DNA of 64,000 bases from Ectothiorhodospira lacustris (GCF_022227845.1 NZ_JAJNQN010000014.1:36960-100959); one strand, 5' to 3'. Positions 53,158 to 63,600 are shown, numbered from the stretch's first letter. Numbers and translations are program-made. The notes: generated by a model not told the origin, from the letters alone.

Positions 53158-53830
53158 TGTGTTGCACGATCTGGTCGGCGACCGTTTCGGACCATGGATC
53201 CGATTCCTGCGGAAACCGCATGACGGGAATCGGCAGACGTCCGGCGATGTCGGCCCCATTGTCCATGCCGTCGGGTGCGGGTGCTTCGCAGTGATTGAGA
53301 ACCACCGCCGCCAGTGACAGGTTCCGATGCCGGATGGCCTCGGCGATCAAAAGCACATGATTGATGACCCCGACCCGATCCGGGGCCACCAGCACGATGG
53401 GCAGCCCCAAGGCTTGCGCCAGGTCGGCATTGAGCCCGTCTTCGGCCAGAGGGGAGTAAAAGCCCCCGGCACCTTCTACCACCACAAAACTCCTCTCCGT
53501 GTCCGGGGCGTGACAGGCCCCGATCAGATCCGCCAGGTACAGAGGGCGGTCTGCCAGCCGGGCCGCCCGGTCCGGTGCCAGGGCGTGTTCGAACCTGTGT
53601 GGCGTGATTCGTGCCAGTCCCCGGCTCCCCGCTGCTTCCATCAGGCGTGCGCCGTCCGCGGGCCACAGCCCCCCCTCGTGCCGCTCACAGCCGGATTCAA
53701 CCGGCTTGCGGACGACCACTTGCCGGCCCTGTCGCACCAGGGCGCGAACCAGGGCGCATCCCACCACGGTCTTGCCGATGCCGGTGTCGGTACCCGTGAT
53801 GAACAGGCCCGGGCAGGCAGATGCGGGCAT
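53132..53830 (-). CDS. bioD: Dethiobiotin synthetase
   Basis: A 232-residue ATP-dependent carboxylase forming the ureido ring of biotin. The P-loop is GTDTGIGKT (residues 13-21); KPVESGC and VVEGAGGFYSPL complete the active site. Its ATG overlaps the last base of the purC stop. The rest of the biotin operon (bioB, F, H, C) is not adjacent, so bioD here is detached. Confidence 0.95.
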   Translation of the reverse strand: MPASACPGLFITGTDTGIGKTVVGCALVRALVRQGRQVVVRKPVESGCERHEGGLWPADGARLMEAAGSRGLARITPHRFEHALAPDRAARLADRPLYLADLIGACHAPDTERSFVVVEGAGGFYSPLAEDGLNADLAQALGLPIVLVAPDRVGVINHVLLIAEAIRHRNLSLAAVVLNHCEAPAPDGMDNGADIAGRLPIPVMRFPQESDPWSETVADQIVQHISPGIHRD

Positions 53831-54726
53831 CAGTCCAGGGTGCTGCCGGTGAGCCGTTCCAGGGCCTCCCGGTATCTGCCCGCCACCTGGGCCGCCACGT
53901 CTTCGGGCAGTTCGGGGCCGGGGTCGGTCTTGTCCCAGTCCAGGGTTTCCAGATAGTCCCGCAGATATTGCTTGTCGAAGGAGGGTGGGCTCATCCCGGG
54001 GGCATAGGTGTCCGCCGGCCAGAAGCGGGAGGAATCGGGGGTCAGCGCCTCGTCGATCAGGTGCAGCACCCCGTGCTCATCCAGACCGAACTCGAACTTG
54101 GTGTCGGCGATGATGATGCCCCGCTCCAGGGCATAGACTGCCGCCTCATTGTACAGACGCAGCGCGGTGTCCCTGACCTGGGCCGCCACCGCCGGACCCA
54201 GCGTGCGCTCGGTGTGGGTAAAGTCCACGTTCTCGTCGTGTTCGCCCACGGCGGCCTTGGTGGAGGGGGTGTAGATGGGTTCCGGCAGACGATCGGCCAT
54301 GCGCAGGCCCGGGGGCAGGGCGATGCCGCAGACGTTGCCGTCCACCTGGTAGCTCTTCCAGCCGGAGCCGATCAGATAGCCCCGCACCACGGCTTCCACC
54401 GGCAGGGCCTTGAGGCGCTTGACCACGATGCTGCGACCTTCCAGCGGTGCCCGCTCCACCGGATCGGGGATCACGTCGGCCAGGGTCAGGTCGCAGAGCT
54501 GGTTGGGCACCACATGGGCCAGACGCTCGAACCAGAACTGGGAGATCTGCGTCAGCACCCGGCCCTTGCCCGGGATGGGGGTGGGCAGGATCACATCGAA
54601 CGCGGAGAGCCGGTCAGTGGTGACGATGAGCATGTGCCGCTCATCCACGGCGTAGATATCCCGCACCTTGCCCCGGTGGATCAGGGGCAGGCTCTTGATC
54701 TGGCTTTCGAAGAGGGCGGCGGTCAT
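53830..54726 (-). CDS. purC: SAICAR synthase
   Basis: A 298-residue phosphoribosylaminoimidazole-succinocarboxamide synthase of the longer (about 300-residue) type. Landmarks are [29 protein letters not shown] (quoted in part as HRGKVRDIY), [41 protein letters not shown] and [12 protein letters not shown]. It is divergent from purE across 106 bp and overlaps bioD, so purC-bioD is one transcript and the purine genes are split into two divergent units. Confidence 0.96.
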   Translation of the reverse strand: MTAALFESQIKSLPLIHRGKVRDIYAVDERHMLIVTTDRLSAFDVILPTPIPGKGRVLTQISQFWFERLAHVVPNQLCDLTLADVIPDPVERAPLEGRSIVVKRLKALPVEAVVRGYLIGSGWKSYQVDGNVCGIALPPGLRMADRLPEPIYTPSTKAAVGEHDENVDFTHTERTLGPAVAAQVRDTALRLYNEAAVYALERGIIIADTKFEFGLDEHGVLHLIDEALTPDSSRFWPADTYAPGMSPPSFDKQYLRDYLETLDWDKTDPGPELPEDVAAQVAGRYREALERLTGSTLD

Positions 54727-54832
54727 GGCAGGCTACCGAAAAATGGCTGAACAATCGGTCATTCTACTATAGACAGGGGCTTTCACACCCTGTGAACTTG
54801 TCCCCCATGGCCGCTTCACTTAAGCTTCGCCG

Positions 54833-55333
54833 ATGAAAAATCAATCCCCTCTCGTAGGCGTGGTCATGGGCAGTCAGAGCGACTGGCCCGTGATGCAGCA
54901 CGCCGCCGCACAACTGGAAGACTTCGGCGTGCCTTTCGAGGCTCGCGTGGTTTCGGCCCACCGCACTCCGGACCTTTTGTTCGAGTATGCCGAGCAGGCT
55001 GTCGAACGGGGTATCCGCTGCATCATCGCCGGTGCCGGCGGTGCCGCCCATCTGCCGGGCATGCTGGCGGCGAAGACCATCGTGCCGGTGCTGGGTGTCC
55101 CTGTCCCGTCCCGGTATCTCAAGGGTCAGGATTCGCTGCTGTCCATCGTGCAGATGCCCAAGGGCATCCCCGTTGCCACCTTCGCCATCGGTGAGGCCGG
55201 TGCCGCCAACGCGGGCCTGTTTGCCGTGGCCATGCTGGCCAATCAGGATCCTGCACTTGCCGATCAACTGGACCAGTTCCGCCGTCGCCAGCGCGACGCA
55301 GTGCTGGCCATGAGCCTGTCTGAACCATCATGA
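54833..55333 (+). CDS. purE: N5-CAIR mutase PurE
   Basis: A 166-residue class I PurE with [42 protein letters not shown] and [20 protein letters not shown]. It converts N5-carboxyaminoimidazole ribonucleotide to CAIR. Its stop overlaps the purK start by 4 nt. Confidence 0.97.
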   Translation: MKNQSPLVGVVMGSQSDWPVMQHAAAQLEDFGVPFEARVVSAHRTPDLLFEYAEQAVERGIRCIIAGAGGAAHLPGMLAAKTIVPVLGVPVPSRYLKGQDSLLSIVQMPKGIPVATFAIGEAGAANAGLFAVAMLANQDPALADQLDQFRRRQRDAVLAMSLSEPS

Positions 55334-56463
55334 TCCTGCCGGGTAACACACTGGGAATGCTGGGGGGCGGCCAGTTGGGCCGCATGTTCACCGTGGCCGC
55401 CCGCACCCTGGGCTACCGGGTGCTGGTGCTGGATCCGGATACAGGCAGTCCCGCCGGGCGCATGGCCGACGAGCATCTGCACGCCGCCTATGGGGATGCC
55501 TGGGCCCTGGAACAAATGGCCACCCGCTGTGCCGTCGTCACCACCGAGTTCGAGAACATCCCGGCGGACACCTTGCGCACTCTGGCCCAGTTCATCCCGG
55601 TCCGTCCCAGCGCCGAGGCCCTGGAGAGTACCCAGGACCGAGCGCGGGAAAAAGGCATGATCCGGTCCTGTGGTCTGGAGACGGCCCGATTCCGGGTGGT
55701 GACGGATCCGGATGAGGTCGAGCCGGCCTTCACGGCCGTGGGCGGGCCTGCCATCCTCAAGCGTGCCGCCTTGGGCTATGACGGCAAAGGCCAGATCGGT
55801 GTGGATTCGGTAGAGACGGCCAGGGCCGCGTTCGAGCAACTGGGGCAGGTGCCCTGCGTGCTGGAGCAGCGTCTGGCGCTGGAGCGCGAGATCTCCGTGG
55901 TGCTCGCCCGCAGTGCCGAGGGGGAAACCCTGTGCTATCCCGTGGCCGAGAACATCCACCGGCACGGCATTTTGCACATGAGCATCGTTCCGGCGCGAAT
56001 CTCCGACGACATGGCTCAGGCAGCCCGCCGTGCTGCCACCCAGTTGGCCGAAGCCCTGGATTACTGCGGCGTGATGGCGGTGGAATTCTTCATCACCACG
56101 GCCGGTGAGCTACGGGTGAACGAGATCGCGCCCCGGCCCCATAACAGCGGCCATTACACCCTGGACGCCTGCGTCACCTCCCAGTTCGAGCAGCAGGTGA
56201 GGGCGGTCTGTGAGCTGCCCTTCGGCGATACCCGCTTGTTGTCGCCGGTGGTGATGGTGAATCTGCTGGGGGATTTGTGGGCCGAGGGCGAGCCCCGCTG
56301 GGCGGAGTTATTGGATCATCCCGGTACCAAATTGCATCTGTACGGCAAGAGTGAGGCCCGGCCTGGTCGCAAGATGGGGCATTTCTGCGTGCTGGGTGAT
56401 GATCTGGAAGAGGTCATCACCGATGCCGAAGCCCTGTTTGCCGCGCTGGAGCCGGGATACTGA
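55330..56463 (+). CDS. purK: N5-CAIR synthetase PurK
   Basis: A 377-residue ATP-grasp enzyme that makes the PurE substrate from AIR, bicarbonate and ATP. Diagnostic stretches are [51 protein letters not shown] and [17 protein letters not shown]. It is translationally coupled to purE and followed after 3 nt by a methyltransferase gene. Confidence 0.97.
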   Translation: MILPGNTLGMLGGGQLGRMFTVAARTLGYRVLVLDPDTGSPAGRMADEHLHAAYGDAWALEQMATRCAVVTTEFENIPADTLRTLAQFIPVRPSAEALESTQDRAREKGMIRSCGLETARFRVVTDPDEVEPAFTAVGGPAILKRAALGYDGKGQIGVDSVETARAAFEQLGQVPCVLEQRLALEREISVVLARSAEGETLCYPVAENIHRHGILHMSIVPARISDDMAQAARRAATQLAEALDYCGVMAVEFFITTAGELRVNEIAPRPHNSGHYTLDACVTSQFEQQVRAVCELPFGDTRLLSPVVMVNLLGDLWAEGEPRWAELLDHPGTKLHLYGKSEARPGRKMGHFCVLGDDLEEVITDAEALFAALEPGY

Positions 56464-56466
56464 ATC

Positions 56467-57057
56467 ATGGAACGTGACACCTACATCCAGTCCCTGCGTG
56501 AAGACATCGTCTTCGCCGATACCCTGCGGGGCCAGTCCCTGAATTTCCACACCACCTGGGGGCTGTTTTCGCCCCGGGGCATCGATGCCGGTACCCGCCT
56601 GCTGTTGGATTTCATCGAGGTGAACGAGACCGATGACTGTCTGGACCTGGGCTGCGGCTACGGCCCCATCGGGCTGACCCTGGCCCGTCTGGCATCCCGG
56701 GGGCGTACCTGCCTGGTGGACAAGGACTTCGTGGCGGTTAAATACGCGGAAAAGAATGCTCGCCTGAACGGGATCGCCAACACCGAGGCCTTCCTGAGCA
56801 ACGGTTTTTCCGCCGTCGGGGACCGCCGCTTCCATCTGGTGACCTCCAACCTGCCGGCCAAGGTGGGCAAGGAGATGCTGTACCTGTATCTGTACGATGC
56901 TCTGGCCCACATGCACCCCGGCGGCCGGATCTACGTGGTGACCATCACCGGGTTGCGGCGATTCATCGAGCGGGCCTTCAAGGAAGTCTTCGGTAACTAC
57001 GACAAGGTCAAGCAGGGGCGGGAATACACTGTGGGCATGGCCGTCAAGCCCGAATAA
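56467..57057 (+). CDS. Class I SAM-dependent methyltransferase (MTS/RsmC-like small domain)
   Basis: A 196-residue methyltransferase. The SAM-binding motif is CLDLGCGYGPIGLTLAR near residue 60. It has the RsmC-like frame (FSPRGIDAGTRLLLDFI upstream, INGI-type NARLNGIANTEAFLSNGF after), but the catalytic NPPF-type motif reads SNLPAKVG here. The target is probably RNA or a small metabolite, and the motif change makes the standard m2G assignment doubtful. It lies 3 nt after purK, so it is co-transcribed with purE-purK. Confidence 0.88.
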   Translation: MERDTYIQSLREDIVFADTLRGQSLNFHTTWGLFSPRGIDAGTRLLLDFIEVNETDDCLDLGCGYGPIGLTLARLASRGRTCLVDKDFVAVKYAEKNARLNGIANTEAFLSNGFSAVGDRRFHLVTSNLPAKVGKEMLYLYLYDALAHMHPGGRIYVVTITGLRRFIERAFKEVFGNYDKVKQGREYTVGMAVKPE

Positions 57058-57190
57058 AAGGAAACCACGGTCTCCAGGGCGGAAACCGGCCGGACAGCCG
57101 ATGCTCGCTCCCCCCACGCTGCAAACAACGCACGACAGGGGGGCTGCCGAGACTGTTTCCCGAGGTTCACGCGGCCACAGGGACTACTTT

Positions 57191-58060
57191 CTACGCCCCG
57201 ATGGGGTTTGGCGCGTCGGGAGGTATCGAGTCGTCGTCGTGGGCCACCATGTCACGGTATCCATGCCACATGGCGAAACCGATCCAGGGAAAGACCACGA
57301 TCAGCGCGACGAGGGCGGTCAGCACGGACAAGCCGAACAGCGCGGTGATCAGTGCCGCCCAAATCAGCATCGGGCCGGGGTTACGGCTAAATGCCTTCAA
57401 GCTGATCGCCATGGCATCCACAGTCCCCGCGCGGCGATCCAGCATGGCGGGTACGGTGACCACACCAAGCGCGAAGGCGGCGACGGCCAAAGCGGCACCG
57501 GCCACCACGACCCCGATCAGGGAAATGATGCCCCGGAAACTGGCCAGCATCGTGCCGAGCAATTCTCCCAGGCTCTCCGGTCGGCCAAGGGCACCGACAT
57601 TCATCACGCCGATCCAGAGGGCCATGTAGCCGGTCCAGAACAGAAACATGACAGCCAGCAGTGCCGCGAACAACCATAGGGAAGAACCCAGTGCCGGTAC
57701 GGCTCCGAGGCTTTGTCCGATGCCCAGGTCATCCCGATCCCCGTGTTCGAGTCGGCGAGCGAGTTCGTTAACCCCCACCGCCAATGCGGGACCCACCAGC
57801 AGAAACCCGGATAGCAGCGCCATGGTGAGCCATGGGTGGCCCCAAGTGAGCCAGAGAATCCCCAGCCCGAAGGCGGTGACCAGGAACCCGTGAACCAATC
57901 CCACCGGTGCCCGCCAAAGATCTTTCCATCCCTCCGAAAGCCATCGCAGGGGCGCCCTGCCGGATATTCGTCGGATGGACGGAGTTCCGCTGTCCAACGT
58001 CTGCCGCGGCTGAATTTCATCGGGATCTTCTGGATAACGGCGCTTGATCAGGTTGTCCAC
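57191..58060 (-). CDS. DUF2189 domain-containing membrane protein
   Basis: A 289-residue integral membrane protein with GTG start 58060 (AAGGAG 8 nt upstream). The DUF2189 pattern is visible: WLSEGWKDLWRAPVGLVHG before the first helix, LLSGFLLVGPALAVGVNELARRLE, then about six helices and the ending VVFPWIGFAMWHGYRDMV. No function is established for this family. It is a single gene between two convergent or separate units. Confidence 0.93.
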   Translation of the reverse strand: MDNLIKRRYPEDPDEIQPRQTLDSGTPSIRRISGRAPLRWLSEGWKDLWRAPVGLVHGFLVTAFGLGILWLTWGHPWLTMALLSGFLLVGPALAVGVNELARRLEHGDRDDLGIGQSLGAVPALGSSLWLFAALLAVMFLFWTGYMALWIGVMNVGALGRPESLGELLGTMLASFRGIISLIGVVVAGAALAVAAFALGVVTVPAMLDRRAGTVDAMAISLKAFSRNPGPMLIWAALITALFGLSVLTALVALIVVFPWIGFAMWHGYRDMVAHDDDSIPPDAPNPIGA

Positions 58061-58310
58061 GATGACATCTCCTTGGGCTCAGTTCGGATCAATGTTGACC
58101 CTCAACTTAACCTAGCAGATGGATTTGAAGATTTCCTTGACTGTTTTCTTTCAGAAATCACCAAGCTGCAGCGGCATCTGCGCGAATCACCGGCTAAAGT
58201 GTAAGACTTTCCGGCAGGGTTTGTCGGCACGGTGGCCGTCCGGAAGACGGCTGCGCGATGGCGAACCCGGCGGAGGCCCCTCTGCGACCTTTGCGAGAAG
58301 CTGCGGGCTA

Positions 58311-61300
58311 CTACCCGTACGAGCTTCGGGCGCTGGATGGTTCTGAGCAGCACTTGTGCAGAAACCCAGGCACTTGTTCTGCCGGCAGCGGTCGGCTGAT
58401 CAGGAAGCCTTGCAACTCGTCGCAGTGGTAACGCCTCAAGGAAGCCGCCTGATCCTCGGTCTCCACGCCCTCGGCGATGACCTTCACATCCAGTGAATGA
58501 GCAAGAGAAGTGATCGTCGAGACGATGCTCATCCCCTTGGGGGCCACCGCCATCGTGGCAATAAACGATCGATCGATCTTCAGTGCATTGATCGGTAGTC
58601 TTGCCAGGTATCCGAATGACGAATAGCCGGTGCCGAAGTCATCAATCGCAATCTCGACACCCATGCGCTGGATGTCCGAGAGTTTCCGTATCGTACCCTC
58701 CATGTCCGTCATGATCAGACTCTCCGTGATCTCCAGATCGAGTCCCGGGTGCTCACGTCCGGCGGCGCTCAGCGCGTGCTCGACCCGGTCGACAAAGTCG
58801 GTCTGCTGCAGCTGCAATGGCGAAACATTGACAGCGATACGTGGCGGCCTGACGCCCTCGGCCTGCCAGCGGCGGGCATCGGCAAGCGCCTGGTGAATCA
58901 CCCAGGTACCGACCTGAATAATCATCCCGGTTTCCTCGAGCAGCGGGATGAAGCTCCCAGGTGGCACCATGCCATTCTCGGGATCATGCCAGCGGATGAG
59001 CGCCTCCAGTCCTGTCACCCGTCCGGTCATGCTGTTGATCTTGGGCTGATAGTGAAGCACGAATTCGTCGCGTTCGAGTGCCAGCCGCAGCTTGTTTTCG
59101 AGCATGAGCGTGCCGGCGATCAGGGCGTTCATTTCCGGGTCGTAGAACAGATACCTTGCTCCGGATCGTTTCGCCTTACGCAGCGCGGCCTCGGCGTTGC
59201 GGATCAGCACATCGGCGTCGGCGATGCCATTGCTGACGGCGATTCCGGCCGACGCGTCGATGCGCAGTTCGTGTCCGCCGACCGCCATCGGTGGTGCGAG
59301 CACGTCGCTGGCGGTGCCCTCTATCAATCGTGCAATGTCGCCCAGTTCGTGCCGACCGCTGATGACGGCAGCGAACTGGTCGGACGTGATGCGTGCTACA
59401 TCGCTCTTGTCCGGCCAGGCCTGAGCGAGACGCCGCGCCATTTCCCGCAATACGTTGTCTCCAACTTGGCGTCCAAAGGTATCATTGATGCTACTGAAAC
59501 GGTTCAGGTCCCACAGCACGACAGCGATCCGCTCATCCGGATGGTGACGAACCGCCTGCAGCGCCACGCCGAGCCGGTCGGTCAGGTGTGCCCGATTCGG
59601 AAGACCGGTCAATGCGTCGTAGTATGCCAGGTAGGAGATGAGGTTTTGTTTGCCGATGTATTCCAGCGCAAACGACACATCATTGGCCAGCTCTTCCAGC
59701 AGTGCGCGTTCCTCATCAATGAAAAACGCACGCTCATGGGCGTAGAGGACCATGACGCCAACCACCTTTTCCCCAACCACCAAAGGGAGTGCAACCAAGG
59801 ACTGGTAACCACGCCGCAGCGCCTCCTCACGTCGCCTGCCCACCGGTTGATGCGCGATCAGGTCATCAATGAAACAGGGTTGCCCAGTGCGCAGGGCCTC
59901 TCCCACCGCGCCCTGTCCGGCCGCGACGTCGTGTCGGAACGAGAGCCTGTCCGCACCGATTGCGTCATCCACGCCCGCCCATGCCACCGGAATCACCTCC
60001 CCGGTTGCCTGATCCACATCACCGATCCAAGCGATTCCGAACTGACCCTCGTTGACGGAGATGCGACAGGCTTCCTTGAACAACTGCGCGCGATCGTGAA
60101 TGCGCACGATTGCCGAATTGATACCGCTCAGCACTGCATAAACGCGCGTGAGCCGCAGAATTCTTCTATGTTGGGTAGTGCGTTCAAAAAACTGGCCTAT
60201 CTGGGTGCCCAGCGTCACCAGGGTGTCGGCCAAGCGCACATCCAGTTCAAGGTGGTCGCGACTGAACACGTCGAGCACGCCGATCACCGCACCGCCGACC
60301 ACGATCGGGACCGCACCACCGGAGGCAAGGTCTGCATCGCGTGCGGCTTGTCCCCTCACGAAACCCGTGCTTGCCTCAAGATCCTGGGACCAGTGCGGTG
60401 ATCCGCTTGCCCAGGCTGTGCCCGGGAAGCCCATGCCCGGAGCCAGTGTCATGGCTCGCGACTGTGCGACAAAATCGCCGCACTGCTCGTCCGATTCGCA
60501 GTGAACGTCGACGCACTTGAGTACGTGATCCCGAAGATCGACGGACCACAAGGTGGCAGCCGAAAACCCGAGCTCGATGCATATCGCCCTGAGGATCCGC
60601 GGTGCGGCGTCTTCAAGGCGGGTGGCCTGGTTGAGTATCCTGGCGACCTCACACTGGGCAGCAAGGCTTTGCCGGGCGCGCTCGCGCTCAATGATTCCGG
60701 CCTGGAGTTCGTCGGCATATTGCTGCATTCTCGTGAACAGGCACCCGTTCTCGTACATGCGCCCGGTCTGCGCGCCGAGGATCTTGATCAGTTCGACATC
60801 CGCCTGAGCGAATCCGCCACGGTCTTGTGAATTGCTGAGCACCACCCAGCCATACCGGGCAGATGGCGACTTGACCGATGCCGCAAGCAATTCGCGCAGT
60901 GCGGGGTAGCCGGCCGGAAGACCGCTGTCAAAGTCCTGCCCTTGGGCAACACGCGTCTTGAGCACCTGATCATCGCGATAGACCCGACCGAGCTCCCCGT
61001 GATCCACGCTCACCGGGTCGATGGCCGCCAGGACGTCCGGGTCGATTCCGCTGTGACTGATATGGACCGGCATGTCATGGGACTGCTGCACGGCAATCGT
61101 GCAGTATTCCGCACCCGTCAATGCCCGCGCACCACTGCATGCATGTGCCAGCAAACGCGTCCTGTCGTGCTCGGACGCCAGTTGTAGGTTAAGCTCGACC
61201 AGCGCGGCCAGGCGGTCGTGGGCGATCTGCAACTCGTCGACCTTCTCGGACAGTTTGCTGCTGACGAGGTGGAGGTGCTGGCGGTCGAAATCACGGCCCG

Positions 61301-61697
61301 GCAACGGCGCTTGCGGTGCCTCTTGCGGCCCTTCTTCAATGATCGCCGTGACGACGCGAATCAGTTCCTGAGGGTCGATTGGTTTGATCAATACTTTGCT
61401 CACACCACAGACGTCGGCCAGTTGCCGTGCCTCCGGTTCGAGGAAATGCGCCGTGCAGAAAATGACCGGGATGTGTGCGACGTTGGCCTCCGTACGCAGG
61501 CGGCGCACGAATTCGAAACCATCGACGTCCGGCATCAGAATGTCGCAAATGATCAGATCCGGTCGCTCGTCGCGCACCACCTGCAAGGCGGTCGCGCCAT
61601 TGTCGGCTTCGGAAATGCAGTGACCCTGCGCGTGCAGGATGGTGGTGAGTAGCTCTCGGTTGACCGCGACGTCATCAACGACGGTAATCTTGGCCAT
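58311..61697 (-). CDS. REC-GAF-GGDEF-EAL c-di-GMP signalling protein
   Basis: A 1128-residue protein. Order: receiver (1-120, acceptor Asp52 in ICDILMPDVDGFEF), a coiled linker, three GAF-like sensor modules (about 175-320, 350-500, 525-670), GGDEF (about 685-850) and EAL (865-1115). The GGDEF signature is degenerate (RITSDQFAAV near 771), so cyclase activity is unlikely. The EAL domain keeps GLEALIRW, EITESLIM, DDFGTGYSS, KIDRSFI and AEGVETEDQ, so it should be an active c-di-GMP phosphodiesterase, possibly gated by the receiver. It is the last gene of the kinase-receiver-phosphodiesterase operon, 2 nt after the receiver gene. Confidence 0.93.
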   Translation of the reverse strand: MAKITVVDDVAVNRELLTTILHAQGHCISEADNGATALQVVRDERPDLIICDILMPDVDGFEFVRRLRTEANVAHIPVIFCTAHFLEPEARQLADVCGVSKVLIKPIDPQELIRVVTAIIEEGPQEAPQAPLPGRDFDRQHLHLVSSKLSEKVDELQIAHDRLAALVELNLQLASEHDRTRLLAHACSGARALTGAEYCTIAVQQSHDMPVHISHSGIDPDVLAAIDPVSVDHGELGRVYRDDQVLKTRVAQGQDFDSGLPAGYPALRELLAASVKSPSARYGWVVLSNSQDRGGFAQADVELIKILGAQTGRMYENGCLFTRMQQYADELQAGIIERERARQSLAAQCEVARILNQATRLEDAAPRILRAICIELGFSAATLWSVDLRDHVLKCVDVHCESDEQCGDFVAQSRAMTLAPGMGFPGTAWASGSPHWSQDLEASTGFVRGQAARDADLASGGAVPIVVGGAVIGVLDVFSRDHLELDVRLADTLVTLGTQIGQFFERTTQHRRILRLTRVYAVLSGINSAIVRIHDRAQLFKEACRISVNEGQFGIAWIGDVDQATGEVIPVAWAGVDDAIGADRLSFRHDVAAGQGAVGEALRTGQPCFIDDLIAHQPVGRRREEALRRGYQSLVALPLVVGEKVVGVMVLYAHERAFFIDEERALLEELANDVSFALEYIGKQNLISYLAYYDALTGLPNRAHLTDRLGVALQAVRHHPDERIAVVLWDLNRFSSINDTFGRQVGDNVLREMARRLAQAWPDKSDVARITSDQFAAVISGRHELGDIARLIEGTASDVLAPPMAVGGHELRIDASAGIAVSNGIADADVLIRNAEAALRKAKRSGARYLFYDPEMNALIAGTLMLENKLRLALERDEFVLHYQPKINSMTGRVTGLEALIRWHDPENGMVPPGSFIPLLEETGMIIQVGTWVIHQALADARRWQAEGVRPPRIAVNVSPLQLQQTDFVDRVEHALSAAGREHPGLDLEITESLIMTDMEGTIRKLSDIQRMGVEIAIDDFGTGYSSFGYLARLPINALKIDRSFIATMAVAPKGMSIVSTITSLAHSLDVKVIAEGVETEDQAASLRRYHCDELQGFLISRPLPAEQVPGFLHKCCSEPSSARSSYG

Positions 61698-61699
61698 GA

Positions 61700-62113
61700 C
61701 TAGGTTCCATTGCGCGTCGCGCGAGGCAGGCGAGTGGCGAGTAGGGAGGGTGGAAGATGCTGTTCGAGGTCTCGCACGAAGCAGGTGGCATCGATGGGTT
61801 TGGAGAAATAATCGTCGAATCCGGCAGCCAGGACCTTTTCGCGGTCACCCAACATCGAGAAGGCGGTGACCGCAATCAGCGGAATGTCCTTCGTCCGAGG
61901 GTCACTCTTGACGGCCTCTGCGACCTCAAACCCGGTCTTTGCGGGCATTTGAAGGTCGCAGAGGATCAGGTCCGGGCGCTCACTGTGCGCGAGCGCCAGC
62001 GCGATCTCGCCATTCTCGGCGGGCAGGATATCGTAGCCGTGGGCGCGTAGCAGATAGGACATCAGCTCGAGGCTGGCGGGGTGGTCTTCGGCGATGAGGA
62101 TTCGAGCGCTCAT
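61700..62113 (-). CDS. Stand-alone receiver-domain response regulator
   Basis: About 137 residues from ATG 62113, which overlaps the kinase stop (ATGA). A CheY/DivK-like receiver with acceptor Asp53 in LILCDLQMPAKTGFEV, Thr/Ser switch in LIAVTAFSM and Lys in YFSKPID. The receiver is of the DivK/phosphorelay type (MLGDREKVLAAGFDDYFSKP). It probably relays phosphate between the kinase upstream and the receiver of the phosphodiesterase downstream. Confidence 0.92.
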   Translation of the reverse strand: MSARILIAEDHPASLELMSYLLRAHGYDILPAENGEIALALAHSERPDLILCDLQMPAKTGFEVAEAVKSDPRTKDIPLIAVTAFSMLGDREKVLAAGFDDYFSKPIDATCFVRDLEQHLPPSLLATRLPRATRNGT

Positions 62114-63600
62114 GGTGAAGCCTCCCACAGGCTGAGGACGAATCGGCTCCCCTGATCGGGAATGCTATGACAGTTCAGCTGGCCCCCGAGCAGTTCAGCC
62201 AGCTTGCGACTCAGGTGCAGACCGAGTCCGGTTCCTTCGACCCCTTTGTGCTTTGCGGCCTGCCCCTGCACGAATGCGCCGAACAACGCCGCCTGTTCGT
62301 CTTCGCTCATGCCTGGACCGGTGTCCTCGACGGCAAATTGGATCCCGCGCCGTGCGCCCGATTCATGGGCCAACAGTTCAAGGCGCACGTGGCCCGCAGC
62401 GGTAAACTTGATCGCATTGTTGGCCAGATTCAGCAAGATCTGGTTGAGTGCGCGCCGGTCGGTGTCAACAACCACGCGCCCGGGTGGCACATCAACGATC
62501 AACGCCAGTCCCTTTGCCAGGGCTTGGGGCTCAAGGGATGCGGCGACTTCATTCAGCAGAGTGCAGCAGTCCGTTGGTTCGCGGTTCAGTTCGATCTTGC
62601 CCGCCTCGATCTTGGCCAAGTGCAACAAGTCATTGATCAGGGAGAGTAAATGCATGGCGTTGCTGCGCACGATCTCCAGTTGATGGGTCTGTTCGTCGTT
62701 CAAATCACCCGGCAATTTCATCAGCAGCGTGCCGGTGAATCCGATCACCGCATTGAGTGGCGTGCGCAGTTCGTGGCTCATGCTGGCAAGAAAACGGTCC
62801 TTCGCCAGGTTGGCCTTTTCCAGTTCGATATTCTTCTCCCGCAGTGCCTGTTCAAAAAGCTTGCGTTCGCTCACATCACGAATGGCGCTCATCACCAGCG
62901 GCGTCTCTTCCGTTCTGATCGGACTCAGGCTGATCTCGACGGGAAACTCGGTCCCGTCCTTGCGCAAGCCGTAGAGTTCCAGGCCTGCCCCCATGGAGCG
63001 TGTGCGCGGCTGCGCGAAATAATGCGCGCGATGCCCTTTGTGCGCGGCGCGAAAACGCTCAGGGAGCAGTCGTTCCACGACTGTGGCGCGCATCTCACCG
63101 GGTCCGTAAGCGAACAGGCGCTCGGCTTGACTGTTGGCAATGAGGATGTGCCCGGTGGGATTGACGATGACGATGCCGTCTGGGGTCGACTCGAGCAGTT
63201 CGCGGAAACGGGCCTCGAGCGTCTTGCTGTCACGCTCGACCTTGAGCGAGGTCACGTCCTTCTCCGAGAACAGTAGCCGCTGTTCCGTTGGCGTCGTGGA
63301 TGGATTCACCACCTTGCCGGTGATGTCCACGTAAATGAGGGTGCCGTCCTTTCTGCGCCTGAGCGTCTCGAAAGTGTCGTGACCGCGCAAGAGGGTATCC
63401 GCGATAAAACGACGCTGTTCGTCCCTGCGATCCTGAATCACCACCAGTTCGTCCATCGACGCGTCTACGGCTTCGGCGCCCGTATAACCGAACATGAACT
63501 CAGCCCCGTCACTCCAGCGGTGTACGGTGCCCTCACCGTCGAGCAACATCAACGCATCGCAGAGATCGGACATCCAGTGGCAATCGGGGGCGGCAGGCAC
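62110..63600 (-). CDS. PAS-containing sensor histidine kinase
   Basis: I start it at GTG 63600, which has AGGAG 8 nt upstream, giving 496 residues; an ATG at 63636 lacks such a site. Two PAS domains (about 10-125 and 135-250), then HisKA with His276 in SMSHELRTPLNAVIG, and HATPase with NLANNAIKF (N box), EDTGPGMSED (G1) and GTGLGLHLSRKLAELLGG (G2). There is no transmembrane segment, so it is cytosolic and probably senses a redox, ligand or energy signal through PAS. It is translationally coupled to the receiver gene. Confidence 0.92.
   Translation of the reverse strand: MPAAPDCHWMSDLCDALMLLDGEGTVHRWSDGAEFMFGYTGAEAVDASMDELVVIQDRRDEQRRFIADTLLRGHDTFETLRRRKDGTLIYVDITGKVVNPSTTPTEQRLLFSEKDVTSLKVERDSKTLEARFRELLESTPDGIVIVNPTGHILIANSQAERLFAYGPGEMRATVVERLLPERFRAAHKGHRAHYFAQPRTRSMGAGLELYGLRKDGTEFPVEISLSPIRTEETPLVMSAIRDVSERKLFEQALREKNIELEKANLAKDRFLASMSHELRTPLNAVIGFTGTLLMKLPGDLNDEQTHQLEIVRSNAMHLLSLINDLLHLAKIEAGKIELNREPTDCCTLLNEVAASLEPQALAKGLALIVDVPPGRVVVDTDRRALNQILLNLANNAIKFTAAGHVRLELLAHESGARRGIQFAVEDTGPGMSEDEQAALFGAFVQGQAAKHKGVEGTGLGLHLSRKLAELLGGQLNCHSIPDQGSRFVLSLWEASP

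Noticed and set aside
58061..58310. Possible c-di-GMP riboswitch upstream or downstream of the EAL gene
   Set aside because: The stretch has a hairpin GCCGTC/GACGGC but the ordered GEMM core elements are absent on both strands.
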